The notes beneath the pieces were generated by a model. That model was not told the origin of the DNA and ran no database searches. It saw nothing but the letters and a program-made list of their open reading frames with translations. DNA of 64,000 bases, taken from NCBI RefSeq assembly GCF_005473905.2, contig NZ_CP061336.1, forward strand, positions 2,782,501 through 2,846,500, in the 5' to 3' direction. Position numbers and translations under genes: made by a program. Origin of the DNA: Ruminiclostridium herbifermentans (GTDB lineage: Bacteria > Bacillota > Clostridia > Acetivibrionales > DSM-1351). Below are positions 1 to 8,945 of the stretch, piece after piece; the stretch's first letter is position 1; every line of letters starts with the position of its first letter.

Positions 1-101
1 TGGCAGCATGTTCTGAGCGTGTTACTTCTGAAAAAGTAGATTCAGAAGGCAAAACTGTTAGGCTTTCCACTTTTGAATTTGTTCAATTCAGAGAATATTA
101 A
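1..101 (+). CDS. 3' end of an unidentified gene (partial)
   Basis: An open frame enters from the left edge and ends in TAA at 99-101. About 32 residues are visible, ending in TFEFVQFREY. A strong hairpin terminator follows 28 bp later, which supports a genuine gene end on the plus strand. There is too little sequence to assign a family. Confidence 0.5.
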   Translation, partial: AACSERVTSEKVDSEGKTVRLSTFEFVQFREY

Positions 102-129
102 ACCGAAATATTTATCTATTTCTAATAAC

Positions 130-168
130 AAAAGCTTCTTACAGATTTATTCTGTGAGAAGCTTTTTT
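130..168 (+). terminator. Rho-independent terminator
   Basis: A long inverted repeat (AAAAGCTTCTTACAGA pairing with TCTGTGAGAAGCTTTT, loop about 5 nt) runs into a T-tract on the plus strand. It lies just after the partial gene at the left edge and directly abuts the leader-distal end of the decayed CRISPR array. Confidence 0.85.
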
Positions 169-171
169 AAC

Positions 172-426
172 GCTCAAATCCCCTACATCTGCTCATTAGC
201 ATTCTTACCGTCTATCAGGTAGCGGAATACTAGAACATAAATTTTTCATTTCCCCGATTCAGAACACTTGCATTCTTACTGCCCAATCAATTTACAAAAT
301 TCTAGCTGATGGACTTTTCAAATTCCCTAATTCGGGTCACATGCATTTCAACTGTTGGGAATACCTAGAACACAAGCCAGACAAGTTGTGTTTCAATTCC
401 CTACAACGGGTCACATGCATTTCAAC
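172..426 (-). CRISPR. Decayed short CRISPR array with 37-nt repeats (4 repeats, 3 spacers)
   Basis: Four related 37-nt units lie at 172-208, 243-279, 316-352 and 390-426, separated by 34, 36 and 37 nt of unrelated sequence, so the spacing is that of a CRISPR array. Read on minus, the best unit begins GTTGAAATGCATGTGACCC and ends AGGGAATTGAAAC, with the usual ATTGAAAC 3' end. Units decay progressively leftwards (the unit at 316 is close; those at 243 and 172 are much more diverged), the pattern expected of a leader-distal end, so the leader should lie to the right. The repeat is unrelated to the 30-nt repeat of the main system, and no cas genes for it are in the window. Confidence 0.72.
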
Positions 427-685
427 TCGTTTTTGAGTTATTCTCAGTAACACCAAGGCTTTCAGCCATTTTGAGATTGGGTTAAAATTGCACTTTTTAA
501 CGCTTTTTTATGTTTTCAAGGTGCTTTTTTGCTAGTTTTATATACTTGAAACCCTTTATTATAAAGGCTTTTGAGATTTTTATACTAAAAATCAAAATAA
601 AAAGTATATAATTATCAAACATTTATTAAATAATATAAAATATGATAGTTATTTACAAAACATTTTAGTTTGATAATCCTAAAAC
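427..685 (-). promoter_or_regulatory. AT-rich presumed leader of the decayed array; otherwise gene-free
   Basis: No credible gene is seen here. The stretch next to the best-preserved repeat is AT-rich with runs of A/T, as expected for a CRISPR leader read on minus. Assignment rests only on position and composition; I could not fix a promoter with confidence. Confidence 0.35.
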
Positions 686-721
686 ATAAAAAAGCTGCTA
701 ACATTGGATGTCAGCAGCTAT
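686..721 (-). terminator. Terminator of the CD1247-type gene
   Basis: On minus, AGCTGCTGACAT pairs with ATGTTAGCAGCT (one mismatch) around a 3-nt loop, followed by a T-run. It sits about 35 bp past the stop codon at 755. Confidence 0.8.
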
Positions 722-754
722 TCATCTGATATTTCTTTTTCTTATTAAATATTT

Positions 755-1174
755 TTATTCTTCTTCATGATCACAGTCACAACCGCAACCGCAATCATCA
801 TCACCACAGTCACAATCCCACTCTAACTCAATCTTTTCATGGCAATGGGGACATTCAATTGTTTCAGCATCTTCATCAATCATGTCAAGATCTACTTCTA
901 TTATCTCACCGCAGTATGGGCATTCAACTTCTTCAAATTCTAGATCTTCGTCATCATATACCACTTTTTCAAGCTCAGCAAGATCCTCATCAATGCCGTC
1001 AACCTGTTCGCTCATTTCGTCCTGAATTTCCTCAATATCCTCAATTGCAAGAGAAATATCATCCAAAACATCAATGATTGCATTCAGCAATTTACCCTCA
1101 TTTGTTGAATCGTCAATTTTCATACCCTCTGCCAAACCTTTGATGAAAGCTACTCTTTCGCTAATATAGCTCAT
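755..1174 (-). CDS. CD1247 N-terminal-domain-like protein with zinc-ribbon and acidic Cys-rich tail
   Basis: A 139-residue protein. Residues 1-60 form an acidic helical region (start MSYISERVAFIKGLAEGMKI) typical of a small clostridial family usually annotated as CD1247 N-terminal domain protein. Two CPxC pairs (ECPYCGE near 84, ECPHCHE near 108) form a likely zinc ribbon. The last 20 residues are almost only Asp, Glu, Cys, Gly and His, a probable metal-binding tail. The function of the family is not known to me. It has a GAGGTAAG ribosome-binding site, lies upstream of its own terminator and downstream of efp on the same strand. Confidence 0.7.
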   Translation of the reverse strand: MSYISERVAFIKGLAEGMKIDDSTNEGKLLNAIIDVLDDISLAIEDIEEIQDEMSEQVDGIDEDLAELEKVVYDDEDLEFEEVECPYCGEIIEVDLDMIDEDAETIECPHCHEKIELEWDCDCGDDDCGCGCDCDHEEE

Positions 1175-1235
1175 TAATCTTACCTCCTCATTACCATTTA
1201 GTATTTTTCAGTATTTTATCAGTATTTTGTGTTAA

Positions 1236-1799
1236 TTATTTGTTTACTCTTTCCATGTACTCATTTGTTCTAGTATCAATTCTGATTATATCTCCAACAT
1301 TAATAAATAATGGAACCTTTACAACATAACCAGTTTCAACAGTAGCTGGTTTAGTTGCTCCTGTAGCAGTATCACCCTTAAAGCCAGGATCTGTTTCTGT
1401 AACTTCAAGTTCAACAAATGTAGGTGGCTCAATTCCAAAAACATTTCCCTTATGTGATAATATTCTAACTATTTCATTTTCCTTAACGAGAGCAAGTGAA
1501 TCACCTATTGTTTCCTTGCTTATTGGAATCTGCTCATATGATTCAACATCCATGAAATAGTAAAGATCTTCATCTTTATAAAGATACTGCATATCTTTTC
1601 TATCAATGTGTGCCTTTGGCATTTTATCAGTTGGGCTAAAAGTTCTTTCAACTGTAGCACCAGTAACAATATTTTTTAGCTTACATCTTACAAAAGCTGC
1701 TCCTTTTCCAGGCTTAACGTGTTGGAATTCCACCACTTGGAATATGTTATTATCATATTCAAACGTCACACCATTTTTAAAATCACCAGCTACTATCAT
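1236..1799 (-). CDS. efp: Translation elongation factor P
   Basis: A 187-residue protein with the three-domain EF-P layout. EF-P binds ribosomes stalled at polyproline stretches and promotes peptide-bond formation. The N-terminal loop carries VKPGKGAAF with Lys32 at the tip, the residue modified in several bacteria; no modification gene (epmA/epmB type) is in the window. The C-terminal OB region ends [17 protein letters not shown], as usual. Length matches the family. An AGGAGG-like site precedes the ATG. Gene order peptidase M24 - efp is common in Clostridia. Confidence 0.95.
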   Translation of the reverse strand: MIVAGDFKNGVTFEYDNNIFQVVEFQHVKPGKGAAFVRCKLKNIVTGATVERTFSPTDKMPKAHIDRKDMQYLYKDEDLYYFMDVESYEQIPISKETIGDSLALVKENEIVRILSHKGNVFGIEPPTFVELEVTETDPGFKGDTATGATKPATVETGYVVKVPLFINVGDIIRIDTRTNEYMERVNK

Positions 1800-1997
1800 A
1801 ATATACCTCCGTAATAAATAAACATTTTATGATTAATTCATAAACAAAAATAACCATTTTGCATTATTTGCATCTTAGTTTATATTAAATTATATTTGAC
1901 TCTAAGGCAAGGAAAATTTTCATTATTATACGTTTTTTCATATTTTTTTATCATTCTTAGCTAAACAAAACTATAACTATGCAAATATTGCCACATA

Positions 1998-3083
1998 CTA
2001 TAATATTATTATTTCCTTTGCTGACTTTGTCAATACCCTTGGATTGTCATCCCTGATAATAATTGTATCTTCAATCCTTACACCGCCTAAGCCTTCTACA
2101 TATATTCCAGGCTCAATTGTAACAGCCATATTGTTTTCTAAAACTTTATCGCCGCCCACTGACAGCCTTGGACTTTCATGGATTTCCAAACCCAAACCAT
2201 GACCTAAGCCATGACCGAATTTGCCTTCATAGCCATTTCTGTATATAATGTCTCTTGCTATTTTGTCAACTTCTTTTCCTGTACGTCCTTTTATAGCTCC
2301 TTTTTCAGATGTTAGCTGTGCATTTAGGACTATTTTATAAATTTCTATCATTTCTACCTTAGGCTGTCCTAAAAAAACAGTTCTAGTCATATCCGAGCAA
2401 TAATGATTGTACATAGCACCAAAATCCATTGTAATGGTATCACCTAGTTCAAGTTTCTTTTCAGATGCTATTCCATGTGGCATTGATGATCTTATGCCAG
2501 AGGCCACAATTGTTTCAAAGGATGCACCTGAAGCACCCAGCTTTTTCATTTTATATTCCAATTCAGCTGCAACATCCAATTCAGTAATACCAGGCTTTAT
2601 AATTTTCAAAACCTGTTCAAATGCTTTATCTGCTATTTCTACCGCCTTATTAATTATTTCTATTTCCTGCTCATCCTTGATGGCTCTCAAATCATCAACA
2701 ACACTGCCAATACTAAATAACTCCGTATTTTTCAGCTTTTCAGAATATTCCTTGTATTGACAATAGGTCACACTTTGGTCTTCAAATCCAAGCTTCTTTA
2801 TTCCTTCTGAATTAACTATTTCATATATTGTGTCTAATATATTAGACTTATGCTGAACAATTTCAAATAATGGTGCTTGCTTTGCTGCCTGTTCAACATA
2901 TCTGAAATCAGTAAGTAAATATGCTTTTTTATCAGTTATAAGCAAATTTGCAGAACTACCGGAAAACCCTGACAAGTACATATAATTTTCCCTTTTCGTT
3001 ATAAGTGCCCCATCAATTTTTAAGTCCTTAAGTTTATTTCTAAATGTATTCAAGCGTAAAGATAAATTATCTATGTCGAACAT
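1998..3083 (-). CDS. Xaa-Pro aminopeptidase/prolidase (M24 family)
   Basis: About 361 residues. The N-terminal creatinase-like domain is followed by the pita-bread metallopeptidase fold with its metal ligands in order: TMDFGA...CSDMTRT (two Asp), GHGLGLEIHESP (His), VTIEPGIY (Glu) and VRIEDT (Glu). The enzyme releases N-terminal residues before proline or splits X-Pro dipeptides using two divalent metals. I chose the ATG at 3083 (MFDIDNLSLRL) because a GGAGGCGG site lies just upstream; a longer frame to 3200 would overlap aroQ. It lies between aroQ and efp, all on minus, an arrangement frequent in Clostridia. Whether it is aminopeptidase P or prolidase cannot be settled from sequence alone. 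Confidence 0.9.
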   Translation of the reverse strand: MFDIDNLSLRLNTFRNKLKDLKIDGALITKRENYMYLSGFSGSSANLLITDKKAYLLTDFRYVEQAAKQAPLFEIVQHKSNILDTIYEIVNSEGIKKLGFEDQSVTYCQYKEYSEKLKNTELFSIGSVVDDLRAIKDEQEIEIINKAVEIADKAFEQVLKIIKPGITELDVAAELEYKMKKLGASGASFETIVASGIRSSMPHGIASEKKLELGDTITMDFGAMYNHYCSDMTRTVFLGQPKVEMIEIYKIVLNAQLTSEKGAIKGRTGKEVDKIARDIIYRNGYEGKFGHGLGHGLGLEIHESPRLSVGGDKVLENNMAVTIEPGIYVEGLGGVRIEDTIIIRDDNPRVLTKSAKEIIIL

Positions 3084-3174
3084 TTTTCCGCCTCCTATAA
3101 ATTCTATTTTTAGAATTATACACAAAAATAATACTAATTCATCTAAAACCATTGAATTTGTCAGAAGTTTTACT

Positions 3175-3609
3175 TTATGTCTGCAAATTTGCTGCCGCAT
3201 GTAGTGCCAGAATATAACTCATTTTTCCAAAGCCACATATCTGACCCACGCAAACTGGTGCTATAACAGATGTATGTCTGAATTCTTCTCTGCTATGTAT
3301 ATTTGAAAGATGTATTTCAATTGCTGGTATTTCAATTGCTTTTATTGCATCTCTTATTGCTATACTGTAATGGGTATAAGCTGCAGCATTTATAATAACA
3401 ACGTCATATACACCTCTTGCAGAGTGTAGCTTTTCTATTATTTCACCCTCTATATTTGATTGAATAAAATCAGTGTCAAGCCCAAGCTTCAAAGATTCAT
3501 CATTGACCGCTTTAGCAATATCTAGAAGCGTTTCGCTTCCATAAACACTCTTTTCTCTGACCCCAAGCAAATTAAGATTGGGGCCATTTATTACAAGTAC
3601 TTTTTTCAT
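3175..3609 (-). CDS. aroQ: 3-dehydroquinate dehydratase, type II
   Basis: A 144-residue protein of the usual type II length. It converts 3-dehydroquinate to 3-dehydroshikimate in aromatic amino acid synthesis. The N-terminus has VINGPNLNLLGVRE; Tyr23 in SVYG is the catalytic tyrosine, and HLSNIHSREEFRHTS carries the catalytic His loop. The usual NPGAYTHTS loop reads NAAAYTHYS, a mild departure. Its ATG overlaps the stop of the upstream endonuclease IV-like gene by 4 bp, so the two are translationally coupled. Confidence 0.93.
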   Translation of the reverse strand: MKKVLVINGPNLNLLGVREKSVYGSETLLDIAKAVNDESLKLGLDTDFIQSNIEGEIIEKLHSARGVYDVVIINAAAYTHYSIAIRDAIKAIEIPAIEIHLSNIHSREEFRHTSVIAPVCVGQICGFGKMSYILALHAAANLQT

Positions 3610-4460
3610 ACACTTTTTATCCCTTCATAAATTTTCTTCATTTCTAACGCATCCTCAGCCATCTTACCTCTTGATTCACAGATAATTACTGGCTCCATAT
3701 CTCTTTTAATTAACACTGGAGCCAAATGTTCAAAATTGGGACCAAACTCTCTGTCTTCAAAATTCCAGTGCCTTTTCTCACCGCCCTTTGTATATTCTAT
3801 TCTGCTAAAATGGCAGTGTATATTTTTTGCTCTTTCTGCTCCAATGGCATTTTCAATTGAATCAATAATGCCAATAAAATCCTCTTCTGAATTAAGAACT
3901 CCAAGACCTCTGGCATGAATATGGCCAAAATCAATGGTTGGAATAATTCTTTCATCTAATTGACATAATTCTAGTATTTCCTCAAGTGTTCCCAATTGGT
4001 TCTGTTTTCCTAAAACCTCAGGACATATGTGAATATCTCCAAATCCAGCTGCATCTGCTAATTCTATCGTTTCTTTCAAGACATGCTTTGCTGTATCTAA
4101 CGCCCACCTTTTATCCACCTTGCTATAGGCTCCGCAATGAACAACTATCCTTTTTGCCTCCATCCATTTAGCAACCATAAGAGTATCTAAAATGTACTTT
4201 TTAGATTTTTCCCTCTTATCAGCTTCCTCACTTGCCATACTTATATAATATGGTGCATGGATGCTTAAATAAATGTCATGCTTCTTGGCTTCATTTCCAA
4301 TCTCAACAGCGGTTGTCTCTTTAATATTAACACCTTTACTACATGAATATTCATATGCATTTAAACCCATTGCAGCAAGCCACTGGGGCATTTGATAAGA
4401 GTTTTTGTAGCCCTGTTCATAAAAGCTGTCTGAGTTTCCTGATGGTCCGAATCTTATCAT
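3606..4460 (-). CDS. Endonuclease IV-like TIM-barrel protein (AP endonuclease family 2)
   Basis: A 284-residue TIM barrel resembling deoxyribonuclease IV, which cuts DNA at abasic sites using a trinuclear zinc centre. Likely ligands are visible in order: SIHAPYYI (His), VVHCGA (His), CPEVLG (Glu), TIDFGHIHARG (Asp, His), IHCHFSR (His), and ICES (Glu). This matches the family's ligand order, but several surrounding motifs differ from canonical Nfo (for example PEVLGKQNQLG instead of ENTAGQG), so a sugar-phosphate isomerase-like role is possible. It is the first gene of a coupled pair with aroQ. Confidence 0.75.
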   Translation of the reverse strand: MIRFGPSGNSDSFYEQGYKNSYQMPQWLAAMGLNAYEYSCSKGVNIKETTAVEIGNEAKKHDIYLSIHAPYYISMASEEADKREKSKKYILDTLMVAKWMEAKRIVVHCGAYSKVDKRWALDTAKHVLKETIELADAAGFGDIHICPEVLGKQNQLGTLEEILELCQLDERIIPTIDFGHIHARGLGVLNSEEDFIGIIDSIENAIGAERAKNIHCHFSRIEYTKGGEKRHWNFEDREFGPNFEHLAPVLIKRDMEPVIICESRGKMAEDALEMKKIYEGIKSV

Positions 4461-4530
4461 GAATTATCTCCTGTTTTTTATTTACCTTAAAATATAGATT
4501 TTTCAGAGGTTACGCCATATTTATAATTAG

Positions 4531-5964
4531 CTATTTGCTTTCCAAAAAGACCTTCATTGCAAGATAGCACATATAAACGTCAATTTTACTTGTTATCTCC
4601 ATTGGTGAATGCATTGACAATATAGGTACTCCACAGTCAATAACATCAACTCCCAAGTTTGCAACATGCTGCGCTATTGTTCCTCCTCCACCTTGGTCAA
4701 CCTTTCCTAACTCTGCAGTATGCCATATGATTTTATTTTCATTGAATAGCTTTCTTATCATTCCCATATATTCAGCATTTGCATCACTAGCATCATACTT
4801 TCCTCTTGAACCAGTGTATTTCTGCACTACAACGCCATTTCCTAAAAATGAAGCATTCATTTTGTCATTTACATCTGCATAGCTTGGGTCAACACCTGAG
4901 TTTACATCAGCTGAAAGCATATTTGAATTTTCCAAGCATATATTCATTAATACATCGGAATAGCTCTCACTAGTTAAATATAACAGCTTTGAAATAAAAC
5001 TCTTTAAGAAATTGGACTGAGCTCCTGTATTACCCATACTTCCAATTTCTTCTTTATCTGTCAGAATACATAATGCAGTCTTATCTGATGGCTTAGCATC
5101 TAGCATAGCCTTTACACATGTGAAGGCACAAACCCTGTCATCTTGACCATATGCACCTATCATACTTCTGTCAAGTCCTATATCCTTTGCTTTAAAGCTA
5201 GGTACAGCCTCAAGTTCAGCTGAAAGAAAATCTTCTTCAACTATGCCATATTTATCATTAAGTATTTTCAAAATATTTAATTTCACTTTATCCTTAACTT
5301 TTTTGTCATTATACGGTCTAGAGCCCAATAAAAGATTGAGTCCCTCACCGCTAATAACTTCAGTTGCCTTCTTTTGCATCTGATTCTGAGCAAGATGTGG
5401 AAGCAAATCAGTAATTGTAAATACTGGGTCATTTTCATCCTCACCTATGCAAACTTCAACACTTGTTCCATCTGCTTTAATAACTACACCATGAAGAGAA
5501 AATGGAATTGTAACCCATTGATATTTTTTTATTCCTCCATAGTAATGAGTTTTCAGCAGTACAAGTCCTGAATCCTCATATAACGGATTTTGCTTTATAT
5601 CAATTCTAGGTGAATCAATATGAGCACCCACCATATTAATGCCTTCTGTCAAAGGCTTTTGTCCAATAATAGCAAAAGCAACAGACTTTTTCTTGTTAAC
5701 ATAGTAAACCTTGTCACCTTTACTTAGCTTTTTACGTTGTTTAAATAATTCCTGTAAATTATGATATCCAGCCTTTATTAATTCCTTTTCAACTAGAGTA
5801 GAAAACTCTCTCTCTGTTTTACCCTTGTCTAAGTAGACCTTATAATTTTCGCATAGGTCAAATGCCTTTCTTATTTGACTGTCATCACTCTGTTCCCAAG
5901 CATTTTTAATCTCATAGGATAAACTTTCTTTTAACAATTCTGCCTGTGACTTTTCTTCACTCAT
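4531..5964 (-). CDS. apeA: M18 family aminopeptidase (aspartyl aminopeptidase-like)
   Basis: A 477-residue zinc aminopeptidase. Metal and catalytic motifs: GAHIDSPR (His), GQDDRVCAF (Asp), DKEEIGSMGNTGAQS (Glu-Glu) and SMHSPMEITS (His near the C-terminus), plus HTAELGKVDQGGGGT. These define the M18 family, cytosolic enzymes that remove N-terminal residues from peptides. Length fits the larger bacterial M18 group. It has an AGAGGAT-like site before the ATG and is a single gene on minus, divergent from the PHP phosphatase. Confidence 0.9.
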   Translation of the reverse strand: MSEEKSQAELLKESLSYEIKNAWEQSDDSQIRKAFDLCENYKVYLDKGKTEREFSTLVEKELIKAGYHNLQELFKQRKKLSKGDKVYYVNKKKSVAFAIIGQKPLTEGINMVGAHIDSPRIDIKQNPLYEDSGLVLLKTHYYGGIKKYQWVTIPFSLHGVVIKADGTSVEVCIGEDENDPVFTITDLLPHLAQNQMQKKATEVISGEGLNLLLGSRPYNDKKVKDKVKLNILKILNDKYGIVEEDFLSAELEAVPSFKAKDIGLDRSMIGAYGQDDRVCAFTCVKAMLDAKPSDKTALCILTDKEEIGSMGNTGAQSNFLKSFISKLLYLTSESYSDVLMNICLENSNMLSADVNSGVDPSYADVNDKMNASFLGNGVVVQKYTGSRGKYDASDANAEYMGMIRKLFNENKIIWHTAELGKVDQGGGGTIAQHVANLGVDVIDCGVPILSMHSPMEITSKIDVYMCYLAMKVFLESK

Positions 5965-6204
5965 TTTATAATCCTCTCTTTTAACTAGTTTTATGTTATT
6001 TGTTTTTTACACGTTTAAGTTGATTAATCAATCAAAACTTGATACTATTACTATTACCAATACTATATTATTGATTCCTTAGGATAAAAATGTTTGCTTA
6101 GTAGTCTTAAGCTATACAACTAATTTAAAATAAATTTTACCAAAATATAATAATTTATGATAGTTTATTTATTATAATTATACTTTTCAAAGGAGAAATA
6201 AACA

Positions 6205-7002
6205 ATGCATGATAACCATATTCATTCAAATTTTTCCGGTGATTCCGATATGGAAGCAAATAGTGCATGCCAAAAAGCTTTGGAAATGGGCTTATCTGGC
6301 TTAGTTTTCACTGACCATGTAGATTATGATTATCCGGATTTTGATGAAAGTTTTTTAATAAATTTAGATCAATATTTTAATTATTTTAAACAGCTTCAAA
6401 GTAATTGGAAAGATAAACTTGATATTCGAATTGGCATTGAAATGGGCTTTCAACCTCATGTAATAGATGAAATTAACAAAACAATTAATAATTATCCTTT
6501 TGACTTTATTATTAACTCCGTTCATATTATTGATCACTTAGATCCATATACAGGACAGTATTTTATAGGAAAAACTCAGAGACAAGCTTATGAAAGGTAT
6601 TTGCAAGAAATTTTGAGTTCCATAGTTTCATATGATAATTATGATATCATTGGCCATATTGGTTATGTTGCAAGGTATTGCAAAGTTGAAGATAAGCCCC
6701 TCAGATATAATGATTATGCTGAGCTTTTAGACCAAATATTAAGAGCAGTAATTGAAAAAGGCAAGGGCATAGAACTAAACACCTCGGGCATAAGATCAGA
6801 TTTACATTGTTCAATACCAGGTTTAGATACTTTTAAAAGATACTTTGAATTAGGCGGAGAATTAATTACTATCGGCTCAGATGCTCATAGAACAGAACAT
6901 GTAGGCCATAGCTTTAAAGAAGCTGCTGAATATCTGAAGGAAATAGGCTTTAAGTATGTGGCACATTTTGAAGCTAGAAATCCCATATTTGAAAAGCTGT
7001 AA
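6205..7002 (+). CDS. PHP-domain histidinol phosphatase-like protein
   Basis: A 265-residue PHP metallophosphatase of the HisJ/HisK family, which in histidine synthesis removes phosphate from L-histidinol phosphate. The metal-binding motifs are MHDNHIHSNFSGDS (HxH), TDHVDYD, GIEMGF, NSVHIID, DIIGHIGYV and GSDAHRTEHVG. It is preceded by AAAGGAG and starts at the ATG at 6205. It is alone on plus between minus-strand genes and no other his genes are present, so the substrate is inferred only from family. Confidence 0.85.
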   Translation: MHDNHIHSNFSGDSDMEANSACQKALEMGLSGLVFTDHVDYDYPDFDESFLINLDQYFNYFKQLQSNWKDKLDIRIGIEMGFQPHVIDEINKTINNYPFDFIINSVHIIDHLDPYTGQYFIGKTQRQAYERYLQEILSSIVSYDNYDIIGHIGYVARYCKVEDKPLRYNDYAELLDQILRAVIEKGKGIELNTSGIRSDLHCSIPGLDTFKRYFELGGELITIGSDAHRTEHVGHSFKEAAEYLKEIGFKYVAHFEARNPIFEKL

Positions 7003-7020
7003 TAATGAACATAAAATTTA

Positions 7021-7044
7021 TGGGGTACTGATTTCAGCACCCCA
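7021..7044. terminator. Hairpin between convergent genes
   Basis: TGGGGTACTGA pairs with TCAGCACCCCA (one mismatch) in the 47-bp gap between the PHP gene (plus) and the small gene at 7050-7238 (minus). Neither side has a long T-run, so it may serve both directions weakly. Confidence 0.55.
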
Positions 7045-7049
7045 ATAAT

Positions 7050-7238
7050 CTACTTCTTAATTAAATCTATGGAACCTAATACTACGTGTGCCAATCCAAA
7101 TCCTAGTACACCAGCACCAATTGCAACCGTTGTATCTCGCTTAGTCATTCCACGTTTTTTCATGTCATAACCTCGCAAAGCCACACCTGTAGCTGTAACT
7201 GCTGTACCTAAAACTGTAGGAATTAGTCCTTCACGCAT
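7050..7238 (-). CDS. Small conserved-looking hydrophobic protein, function unknown
   Basis: A 62-residue protein beginning MREGLIPTVLGTAVTATGVAL, with two glycine/alanine-rich hydrophobic stretches (about 5-22 and 39-58) joined by a basic loop (MKKRGMTKRD). This is a helical hairpin membrane topology. An AAAGGAGGAG site directly precedes the ATG, strongly supporting translation. I do not recognise a function. Confidence 0.7.
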   Translation of the reverse strand: MREGLIPTVLGTAVTATGVALRGYDMKKRGMTKRDTTVAIGAGVLGFGLAHVVLGSIDLIKK

Positions 7239-7314
7239 TAAGACTCCTCCTTTAATTTAGAAATAAGATCTATATTATTGTTTGCAACCACACAAAAAAT
7301 ATGCTTTAAATTAC

Positions 7315-8394
7315 TCAGTCAATAGTACCTCCGCCTACAACAACATCACCATCATAAAAAACTACAGCCTGCCCTGGAGTGATAGCCCTTTGAGGTTCAT
7401 CAAATACCACTCTTACTTTATCATTATCGAGAACATATATAGTTGCTGGCGCTTCCTTTGATGAGTACCTAATCTTTGCTCCAACTCTCATGCCGTCATA
7501 TGGTTTTTCTACAGAAATAAAGTTTAGGTCTGATGCAGTAAGTTCACTAGAAAATACTTCTCTATCATCGCCTAATACAACAGTATTGTTTTCAGCATCC
7601 AGTGCCACAACAAACATTGGCTTGCCAAAGGCTATTCCAAGGCCTTTTCTCTGTCCAACTGTATAATGAACTATACCCTTATGATCGCCCAAAACATTTC
7701 CTTTGGTATCAACAAATTTGCCTGGTATAATCTTTTTATCACAATTCTCACTGAGAAATTTTCCATAGTCATTGTCAGAAATAAAGCAAATCTCCTGACT
7801 ATCTGGTTTTGTTGCTACAGATAGCCCTATTTCCTTTGCCATATTTCTTATTTCGTCCTTTGAATAGTCTCCAATTGGCATTAAAGTTCTGCTTAGCTGC
7901 TCCTGTGTCAAATTGTATAGTGCATAAGTCTGATCTTTTCTGTCAGTAACAGACTTTTTAAGAACATATCTATTAGTTTCCTTATCAAATAAAACCTTCG
8001 CATAATGACCAGTAGCAATATAGTCTATACCCATAGAAACTGCTTTATCCAGCATTGCTTGCCACTTAACATGTCTATTACAGGCAATACAAGGATTTGG
8101 TGTACGCCCCTTGAAATACTCCTCTTTAAAATAATCTATAACACTTTTATTAAAAATATCCTTAAAATTAAGTACATAATAGGGTATTCCAAGCTTGTTT
8201 GCAACTCTGCGTGCATCATCTACTGCTGATAAGGAGCAGCAGCCCCCTTCAGATTTTTGCGTTTCTTCATCCATATCCTGCCATATTTGAAGTGTTACCC
8301 CAATAACCTCATAACCCTGCTGCAATAAAATGGCGGCAGCTACAGAACTATCTACGCCGCCGCTCATACCTACCATAACTTTTTTTGAGCCCAT
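7315..8394 (-). CDS. mnmA: tRNA-specific 2-thiouridylase
   Basis: About 359 residues. It transfers sulfur to U34 of Lys, Glu and Gln tRNAs. The ATP-binding PP-loop SGGVDSS is at residues 11-17; the two catalytic cysteines are in NPCIACN and in [11 protein letters not shown]; the C-terminal domain ends [18 protein letters not shown] chose the ATG at 8394 ([13 protein letters not shown]), which follows GGGAGAAG, over the TTG five codons upstream. It lies directly after nifU and nifS, which supply and relay sulfur, so the cluster forms a sulfur-trafficking unit for tRNA thiolation and Fe-S assembly. Confidence 0.95.
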   Translation of the reverse strand: MGSKKVMVGMSGGVDSSVAAAILLQQGYEVIGVTLQIWQDMDEETQKSEGGCCSLSAVDDARRVANKLGIPYYVLNFKDIFNKSVIDYFKEEYFKGRTPNPCIACNRHVKWQAMLDKAVSMGIDYIATGHYAKVLFDKETNRYVLKKSVTDRKDQTYALYNLTQEQLSRTLMPIGDYSKDEIRNMAKEIGLSVATKPDSQEICFISDNDYGKFLSENCDKKIIPGKFVDTKGNVLGDHKGIVHYTVGQRKGLGIAFGKPMFVVALDAENNTVVLGDDREVFSSELTASDLNFISVEKPYDGMRVGAKIRYSSKEAPATIYVLDNDKVRVVFDEPQRAITPGQAVVFYDGDVVVGGGTID

Positions 8395-8433
8395 TTTAAC
8401 TTCTCCCAAATCATTAATTCAGAAAGAATATTT

Positions 8434-8889
8434 CTATTCCTCGTCAAAATCTTCCTCACGTCCATGACTATGCCCACAGCTATTACAACAACCTGTACAA
8501 TCTACAGTTTCATTTGAAGCTTCACCTATATTTCTCCTATAGTCCTCCAGTGCTGCTGCTATTGCTTCCTCAGCAAGATTTGAACAATGCATTTTTGCTG
8601 GTGGCAAACCATCTAATGCTTCTGCAACAGCCTTGTTTGTTATTTTCATAGCTTCCTCAACGGTTTTGCCTTTTACAAGTTCAGTAGCCATACTGCTTGT
8701 TGCTACAGCTGCTCCACAGCCAAAAGTCTTGAATTTCGCATCAACTATTATATTATCCTCTATTTTTAAATACATTTTCATAATGTCGCCGCATTTTGCA
8801 TTTCCAACTTGACCTATGCCGTTTGCATCTTCTATTTCTCCAACATTTCTTGGATTTGTAAAATGATCCATAACCTTTTCACTATACAT
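8434..8889 (-). CDS. nifU: Fe-S cluster scaffold protein, NifU/IscU type
   Basis: A 151-residue scaffold on which Fe-S clusters are built from sulfur delivered by cysteine desulfurase. Conserved ligands are Cys33 (NAKCGD), Cys58 (FGCGAA) and Cys102 (MHCSNL). After the usual domain ends near residue 125 there is an extra tail with Cys131, 134, 135 and 138 followed by His and acidic residues; such Cys-rich tails occur in clostridial homologues and may bind metal. It lies 56 bp downstream of nifS. Confidence 0.93.
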   Translation of the reverse strand: MYSEKVMDHFTNPRNVGEIEDANGIGQVGNAKCGDIMKMYLKIEDNIIVDAKFKTFGCGAAVATSSMATELVKGKTVEEAMKITNKAVAEALDGLPPAKMHCSNLAEEAIAAALEDYRRNIGEASNETVDCTGCCNSCGHSHGREEDFDEE

Positions 8890-8945
8890 AATAAAACCTC
8901 TTTTCTAAATTATAATTTTACTAAACAAAATTACTTATTGCAGCT

